Below, one piece after another: positions 57,080 to 64,000 of a DNA stretch of 64,000 nt (position 1 is the stretch's first letter; each line of letters begins with the position of its first letter). Source of the stretch: Micromussa lordhowensis. Its lineage: Eukaryota; Cnidaria; Anthozoa; Scleractinia; Lobophylliidae. The stretch lies in NCBI GenBank assembly GCA_964020085.1, contig OZ026604.1, forward strand, positions 447,501-511,500, written 5' to 3'. The position numbers were made by a program, and so were the translations under genes. The notes below the pieces were generated by a model that saw only the letters and a list, made by a program, of their open reading frames with translations, ran no database searches and was not told the DNA's origin.

Positions 57080-59570
57080 TGTCAAATTTGACATAGCTCG
57101 GCTTCACGGGCACTTTAAGAGGCGCGGTTTGCAGCAAAATGTTCTGCTAGGTTGGCACTTCAAGGAAATTGTAGTTAGGACATGATGGCATTGGCGCCAG
57201 GGTGTTTTTTCTGGCCTTCTTTTTGCAGTAGTTTTCCCTGGTCCCAACTTTGCAGAATTTCAGAAAACGCGCGCTGGGGGTCCCCTTGGCAAATGTGACA
57301 TAGCTCGGCTTCACGGGCACTTTAAGAGGCGCGGTTTGCAGCAAAATGTTCTGCTAGGTTGGCACTTTAAGGAAATCTTAGTTAGGACATGATGGCATTG
57401 GCGCCAGGGTGTTTTTTCTGGCCTTCTTTTTGCAGTAGTTTTCCCTGGTCCCAACTTTGCAGAATTTCAGAAAACGCGCGCTGGGGGTCCCCTTGTCAAG
57501 TTTGACATAGCTCGGCTTCACGGGCACTTTAAGAGGCGCGGTTTGCAGCAAAATGTTCTGCTAGGTTGGCACTTCAAGGAAATTGTAGTTAGGACATGAT
57601 GGCATTGGCGCCAGGGTGTTTTATCTGGCCTTCTTTTTGCAGTAGTTTTCCCTGGTCCCAACTTTGCAGAATTTCAGAAAACGCGCGCTGGGGGTCCCCT
57701 TGGCAAATGTGACATAGCTCGGCTTCACGGGCACTTTAAGAGGCGCGGTTTGCAGCAAAATGTTCTGCTAGGTTGGCACTTCAAGGAAATCCTAGTTAGG
57801 ACATGATGGCATTGGCGCCAGGGTGTTTTTTCTGGCCTTCTTTTTGCAGTAGTTTTCCCTGGTCCCAACTTTGCAGAATTTCAGAAAACGCGCGCTGGGG
57901 GTCCCCTTGGCAAATTTGACATAGCTCGGCTTCACGGGCACTTTAAGAGGCGCGGTTTGCAGCAAAATGTTCTGCTAGGTTGGCACTTTAAGGAAATCCT
58001 AGTTAGGACATGATGGCATTGGCGCCAGGGTGTTTTTTCTGGCCTTCTTTTTGCAGTAGTTTTCCCTGGTGCCAACTTTGCAGAATTTCAGAAAACGCGC
58101 GCTGGGGGTCCCCTTGGCAAATGTGACATAGCTCGGCTTCACGGGCACTTTAAGAGGCGCGGTTTGCAGCAAAATGTTCTGCTAGGTTGGCACTTCAAGG
58201 AAATCCTAGTTAGGACATGATGGCATTGGCGCCAGGGTGTTTTTTCTGGCCTTCTTTTTGCAGTAGTTTTCCCTGGTCCCAACTTTGCAGAATTTCAGAA
58301 AACGCGCGCTGGGGGTCCCCTTGGCAAATTTGACATAGCTCGGCTTCACGGGCACTTTAAGAGGCGCGGTTTGCAGCAAAATGTTCTGCTAGGTTGGCAC
58401 TTTAAGGAAATCCTAGTTAGGACATGATGGCATTGGCGCCAGGGTGTTTTTTCTGGCCTTCTTTTTGCAGTAGTTTTCCCTGGTGCCAACTTTGCAGAAT
58501 TTCAGAAAACGCGCGCTGGGGGTCCCCTTGGCAAATGTGACATAGCTCGGCTTCACGGGCACTTTAAGAGGCGCGGTTTGCAGCAAAATGTTCTGCTAGG
58601 TTGGCGCTTCAAGGAAATCCTAGTTAGGACATGATGGCATTGGCGCCAGGGTTTTTTTTGTGGCCTTCTTTTTGCAATAGTTTTCCCTGGTCCCAACTTT
58701 GCAGAATTTCAGAAAACGCGCGCTGGGGGTCGCCTTCGCAAATTTGACATAGCTCGGCTTCACGGGCACTTTAAGAGGCGCGGTTTGCAGCAAAATGTTC
58801 TGCTAGGTTGGCACTTCAAGGAAATTGTAGTTAAGACATGATGGCATTGGCGCCAGGGTGCTTTTTTTGGCCTTCTTTTTGCAGTAGTTTTCCCTGGTCC
58901 CAACTTTGCAGAATTTCAGAAAACGCGCGCTGGGGGTCCCCTTGGCAAATGTGACATAGCTCGGCTTCACGGGCACTTTAAGAGGCGCGGTTTGCAGCAA
59001 AATGTTCTGCTAGGTTGGCACTTCAAGGAAATGCTAGTTAAGACATGATGGCATTGGCGCCAGGGTGTTTTTTCTGGCCTTCTTTTTGCAGTAGTTTTCC
59101 CTGGTCCCAACTTTGCAGAATTTCAGAAAACGCGCGCTGGGGGTCCCCTTGGCAAATTTGACATAGCTCGGCTTCACGGGCACTTTAAGAGGCGCGGTTT
59201 GCAGCAAAATGTTCTGCTAGGTTGGCACTTCAAGGAAATCCTTGTTAGGACATGATGGCATTGGCGCCAGGGTTTTTTTTTCTGGCCTTCTTTTTGCAGT
59301 AGTTTTCCCTGGTCCCAACTTTGCAGAATTTCAGAAAACGCGCGCTGGGGGTCCCCTTGGCAAATGTGACATAGCTCGGCTTCACGGGCACTTTAAGAGG
59401 CGCGGTTTGCATCAAAATGTTTTGCTAGGTTGGCACTTTAAGGAAATTCTAGTTAGGACATGATGGCATTGGCGCCAGGGTGTTTTTTCTGGCCTTCTTT
59501 TTGCAGTAGTTTTCCCTGGTCCCAACTTTGCAGAATTTCAGAAAACGCGCGCTGGGGGTCCCCTTGGCAA
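57080..59570. repeat. Satellite B: alternating 414-bp dimer
   Basis: Across about 13 consecutive units, the site before GACATAG alternates strictly between TTT-type (AAATTTGAC) and GTG-type (AAATGTGAC). The rare variant CCTGGTGCCAAC occurs twice at a spacing of 414 bp (about 58066 and 58480). This is a local dimeric higher-order repeat. Confidence 0.8.
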
Positions 59571-62500
59571 ATTTGACATAGCTCGGCTTCACGAACACTT
59601 TAAGAGGCGCGGTTTGCAGCAAAATGTTCTGCTAGGTTGGCACTTCAAGGAAATTGTAGTTACGACATGATGGCATTGGCGCCAGGGTGTTTTTTCTGGC
59701 CTTCTTTTTGCAGTAGTTTTCCCTGGTCCCAACTTTGCAGAATTTCAGAAAACGCGCGCTGGGGGTCCCCTTGGCAAATTTGACATAGCTCGGCTTCACG
59801 GGCACTTTAAGAGGCGCGGTTTGCAGCAAAATGTTCTGCTAGGTTGGCACTTCAAGGAAATCCTAGTTAGGACATGATGGCATTGGCGCCAGGGGGCTTT
59901 TTCTGGCCTTCTTTTTGCAGTAGTTTTCCCTGGTCCCAACTTTGCAGAATTTCAGAAAACGCGCGCTGGGGGTCCCCTTGGCAAATGTGACATAGCTCGG
60001 CTTCACGGGCACTTTAAGAGGCGCGGTTTGCAGCAAAATGTTCTGCTAGGTTGGCACTTCAAGGAAATCCTAGTTAGGACATGATGGCATTGGCGCCAGG
60101 GTGTTTTTTCTGGCCTTCTTTTTGCAGTAGTTTTCCCTGGTCCCAACTTTGCAGAATTTCAGAAAACGCGCGCTGGGGGTCCCCTTGGCAAATTTGACAT
60201 AGCTCGGCTTCACGGGCACTTTAAGAGGCGCGGTTTGCAGCAAAATGTTCTGCTAGGTTGGCACTTCAAGGAAATCCTAGTTAGGACATGATGGCATTGG
60301 CGCCAGGGTGTTTTTTCTGGCCTTCTTTTTGCAGTAGTTTTCCCTGGTCCCAACTTTGCAGAATTTCAGAAAACGCGCGCTGGGGGTCCCCTTGGCAAAT
60401 GTGACATAGCTCGGCTTCACGGGCACTTTAAGAGGCGCGGTTTGCAGCAAAATGTTCTGCTAGGTTGGCACTTTAAGGAAATCCTAGTCAGGACATGATG
60501 GCATCGGCGCCAGGGTGTTTTTTCTGGCCTTCTTTTTGCAGTAGTTTTCCCTGGTCCCAACTTTGCAGAATTTCACAAAACGCGCGCTGGGGGTCCCCTT
60601 GGCAAATTTGACATAGCTCGGCTTCACGGGCACTTTAAGAGGCGCGGTTTGAAGCAAAATGTTCTGCTAGGTTGGCACTTCAAGGAAATTGTAGTTAGGA
60701 CATGATGGCATTGGCGCCAGGGTGTTTTTTCTGGCCTTCTTTTTGCAGTAGTTTTCCCTGGTCCCAACTTTGCAGAATTTCAGAAAACGCGCGCTGGGGG
60801 TCCCCTTGGCAAATTTGACATAGCTCGGCTTCACGGGCACTTTAAGAGGCGCGGTTTGCAGCAAAATGTTCTGCTAGGTTGGCACTTCAAGGAAATCCTA
60901 GTTAGGACATGATGGCATTGGCGCCAGGGATTTTTTTCTGGCGTTCTTTTTGCAGAAGTTTTCCCTGGTCCCAACTTTGCAGAATTTCAGAAAACGCGCG
61001 CTGGGGGTCCCCTTGGCAAATTTGACATAGCTCGGCTTCACGGGCACTTTAAGAGGCGCGGTTTGCAGCAAAATGTTCTGCTAGGTTGGCACTTCAAGAA
61101 AATTCTAGTTAGGACATGATGGCATTGGCGCGAGGGTGTTTTTTCTGGCCTTCTTTTTGCAGTAGTTTTCCCTGGTCCCAACTTTGCAGAATTTCAGAAA
61201 ACGCGCGCTGGGGGTCCCCTTGGCAAATTTGACATAGCTCGGCTTCACGGGCACTTTAAGAGGCGCGGTTTGCAGCAAAATGTTCTGCTAGGTTGGCACT
61301 TCAAGAAAATTCTAGTTAGGACATGATGGCATTGGCGCGAGGGTGTTTTTTCTGGCCTTCTTTTTGCAGTAGTTTTCCCTGGTCCCAACTTTGCAGAATT
61401 TCAGAAAACGCGCGCTGGGGGTCCCCTTGGCAAATTTGACATAGCTCGGCTTCACGGGCACTTTAAGAGGCGCGGTTTGCAGCAAAATGTTCTGCTAGGT
61501 TGGCACTTCACGGAAATCGTAGTTAGGACATGATGGCATTGGCGCCAGGGTGTTTTTTCTGGCCTTCTTTTTGCAGTAGTTTTCCCTGGTCCCAACTTTG
61601 CAGAATTTTAGAAAACGCGCGCTGGGGGTCCCCTTGGCAAATGTGACATAGCTCGGCTTCACGGGCACTTTAAGAGGCGCGGTTTGCAGCAAAATGTTCT
61701 GCTAGGTTGGCACTTCAAGGAAATCCTAGTTAGGACATGATGGCATTGGCGCCAGGGTGTTTTTTCTGGCCTTCTTTTTGCAGTAGTTTACCCTGGTCCC
61801 AACTTTGCAGAATTTCAGAAAACGCGCGCTGGGGGTCCCCTTGGGAAATTTGACATAGCTCGGCTTCACGGGCACTTTAAGAGGCGCGGTTTGCAGCAAA
61901 ATGTTCTGCTAGGTTGGCACTTCAATGAAATTCTAGTTAGGACATGATGGCATTGGCGCCAGGGTGTTTTTTCTGGCCTTCTTTTTGCAGTAGTTTTCCC
62001 TGGTCCCAACTTTGCAGAATTTCAGAAAACGCGCGCTGGGGGTCCCCTTGGCAAATTTGACATAGCTCGGCTTCACGGGCACTTTAAGAGGCGCGGTTTG
62101 CAGCAAAATGTTTTGCTAGGTTGGCACTTCAAGGAAATCTTAGTTAGGACATGATGGCATTGGCGCCAGGGTGTTTTTTCTGGCGTTCTTTTTGCAGAAG
62201 TTTTCCCTGGTCCCAACTTTGCAGAATTTCAGAAAACGCGCGCTGGGGGTCCCCTTGGCAAATTTGACATAGCTCGGCTTCACGGCCACTTTAAGAGGCG
62301 CGGTTTGCAGCAAAATGTTCTGCTAGGTTGGCACTTTAAGGAAATCTTAGTTAGGACATGATGGCATTGGCGCCAGGGTGTTTTTTCTGGTCTTCTTTTT
62401 GCAGTAGTTTTCCCTGGTCCCAACTTTGCAGAATTTCAGAAAACGCGCGCTGGGGGTCCCCTTGGCAAATTTGACATAGCTCGGCTTCACGGGCACTTTA

Positions 62501-64000
62501 AGAGGCGCGGTTTGCAGCAAAATGTTCTGCTAGGTTGGCACTTCAAGGAAATTCTAGTTAGAACATGATGGCATTGGCGCCAGGGTGTTTTTTCTGGCCT
62601 TCTTTTTGCAGTAGTTTTCCCTGGTCCCAACTTTGCAGAATTTCAGAAAACGCGCGCTGGGGTCCCCTTGGCAAATGTGACATAACTCGGCTTCACGGGC
62701 ACTTTAAGAGGCGCGGTTTGCAGCAAAATGTTCTGCTAGGTTGGCACTTCAAGAAAATTCTAGTTAGGACATGATGGCATTGGCGCGAGAGTGTTTTTTC
62801 TGGCCTTCTTTTTGCAGTAGTTTTCCCTGGTCCCAACTTTGCAGAATTTCAGAAAACGCGCGCTGGGGGTCCCCTTGGCAAATGTGACATAGCTCGGCTT
62901 CACGGGCACTTTAAGAGGCGCGGTTTGCAGCAAAATGTTCTGCTAGGTTGGCACTTCAAGGAAATGTTAGTTAGGACATGATAGCATTGGCGCGAGGGTG
63001 TTTTTTCTGGCCTTCTTTTTGCAGTAGTTTTCCCTGGTCCCAACTTTGCAGAATTTCAGAAAACGCGCGCTGGGGGTCCCCTTGGCAAATGTGACATAGC
63101 TCGGCTTCACGGACACTTTAAGAGGTGCGGTTTGCAGCAAAATGTTCTGCTAGGTTGGCACTTCAAGGAAATCGTAGTCAGGACATGATGGCATTGGCGC
63201 GAGGGTGTTTTTTCTGGCCTTTTTTTTGCAGTAGTTTTCCCTGGTCCCTACTTTGCAGAATTTCAGAAAACGCGCGCTGGGGGTCCCCTTGGCAAATGTG
63301 ACATAGCTCGGCTGCACGGGCACTTTAAGAGGCGCGGTTTGCAGCAAAATGTTCTGCTAGGCTGGCACTTCAAGGAAATCCTAGTTAGGACATGATGGCA
63401 TTGGCGCCAGGGTGTTTTTTCTGGCCTTCTTTTTGCAGTAGTTTTCCCTGGTCCCAACTTTGCAGAATTTCAGAAAACGCGCGCTAGGGGTCCCCTTGGC
63501 AAATTTGACATAGCTCGGCTTCACGGGCACTTTAAGAGGCGCGGTTTGCAGCAAAATGTTCTGCTAGGTTGGCACTTTAAGAAAATCCTAGTTAGGACAT
63601 GATGGCATTGGCGCCAGGGTGTTTTTCCGGCCTTCTTTTTGCAGTAGTTATTCCTGGTCCCAACTTTGCAGAATTTCAGAAAACGCGCGCTGGGGGTCCC
63701 CTTGGCAAATGTGACATAGCTCGGCTTCACGGGCACTTTAAGAGGCGCGGTTTGCAGCAAAATGTTCTGCTAGGTTGGCACTTTAAGGAAATCCTAGTTA
63801 GGACATGATGGCATTGGCGCCAGGGTGTTTTTTCTGGCCTTCTTTTTGCAGTAGTTTTCCCTGGTCCCAACTTTGCAGAATTTCAGAAAACGCGCGCTGG
63901 GGGTCCCCTTGGCAAATTTGACATAGCTCGGCTTCACGGGCACTTTAAGAGGCGCGGTTTGCAGCAAAATGTTCTGCTAGGTTGGCACTTGAAGGAAATC

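Larger units (their letters stand above)
13446..64000. repeat. Satellite B: 207-bp tandem array, about 244 copies, continues past the window
   Basis: A head-to-tail array with a 207-bp period for more than 50 kb and no interrupting sequence. Each monomer contains, in order: GCAAAATGTTCTGCTAGG, ACATGATGGCATTGGCGCC, a T6 run, CTTTTTGCAGTAG, CCCAACTTTGCAGAATTTC, ACGCGCGCTGGGGGTCCCC, GACATAGCTCGGCTTCACGG and TTTAAGAGGCGCGG. Length changes are rare single-base indels, mostly in the T run. Most units differ by isolated substitutions, and shared rare variants reveal higher-order duplications. Each strand has a frame open for about 65 codons between one or two recurrent stops per unit; these are not treated as genes. 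I do not recognise the family. Confidence 0.97.

Noticed and set aside
13877..63808. About a hundred 62-79-codon open frames on both strands of satellite B
   Set aside because: They are the same monomer read in the same frame, bounded by stops that vary between units. Both strands are open equally, which is expected from the repeat and does not support coding.
13446..64000. Possible CRISPR array
   Set aside because: The unit repeats along its full 207 bp. There are no unique spacers, and the context is a eukaryotic LINE and SINE region.
13446..64000. CENP-B box in satellite B
   Set aside because: The nearest stretch (CTCGGCTTCACGGGC) has CGGG but fails the TTCG and A positions of the 17-bp box on either alignment. 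No good match on the other strand.
12546..64000. Hammerhead ribozyme in the satellite monomers
   Set aside because: No CTGATGA core paired with a GAAA core was found on either strand of either monomer. ACATGATGG in satellite B only superficially resembles it.

Overview
The window looks like repeat-rich intergenic DNA from an animal nuclear genome, most likely an anthozoan cnidarian such as a stony coral. The evidence is an L1-clade LINE with a decayed ORF2 and a tRNA-derived SINE whose body and TTTGATTTGATT-type tail resemble SINEs I remember from coral genomes. The lineage is inferred from repeat families only. I see no intact host protein gene, rRNA, tRNA or CRISPR array.

Layout. (1) 1-12545: a tandem segmental duplication of a unit made of a 5'-truncated LINE plus its non-LINE flank. 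Unit 1 (1-5661) and unit 2 (5662-10590) are complete repeats of the period, and unit 3 (10591-12545) is cut off. The LINE copies are therefore 1-2098 (cut by the window start), about 4166-7753, and about 9095-12545 (3' end lost). All copies share the same nonsense codons and the same flank, so they arose by duplication of DNA and not by separate retrotransposition. Unit 2 lacks 726 bp of flank (3321-4046 of unit 1), which carries the SINE. (2) 12546-13449: about 4.5 copies of a GC-rich 201-bp satellite (satellite A), joined abruptly to the broken LINE. (3) 13446-64000: an uninterrupted array of about 244 copies of an unrelated 207-bp satellite (satellite B), which runs off the window end.

Satellite B is structured. 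Rare variants recur at exact multiples of 207 bp and reveal nested higher-order duplications: a 4-mer of 828 bp at the array edge, a 7-mer of 1450 bp, an 8/11-mer, 8-mers of 1656 bp at 36.6-39.8 kb and 48.1-51.4 kb, longer-range shifts of 3313 and 4969 bp, and an alternating 414-bp dimer at 57.1-59.6 kb. Two linked monomer haplotypes dominate the first half, and one of their two marker alleles is nearly fixed after about 39 kb. This is the pattern expected of a satellite evolving by unequal exchange.

No set of genes works together here. The only coding remnants are the LINE ORF2 pieces (pre-RT region, reverse transcriptase, connection region and C-terminal CCHC zinc-knuckle domain), all broken. 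The points most worth follow-up are the satellite B array with its higher-order repeats, the LINE/satellite A/satellite B junctions, and the near-identical LINE tandem, which could be real or an assembly product.
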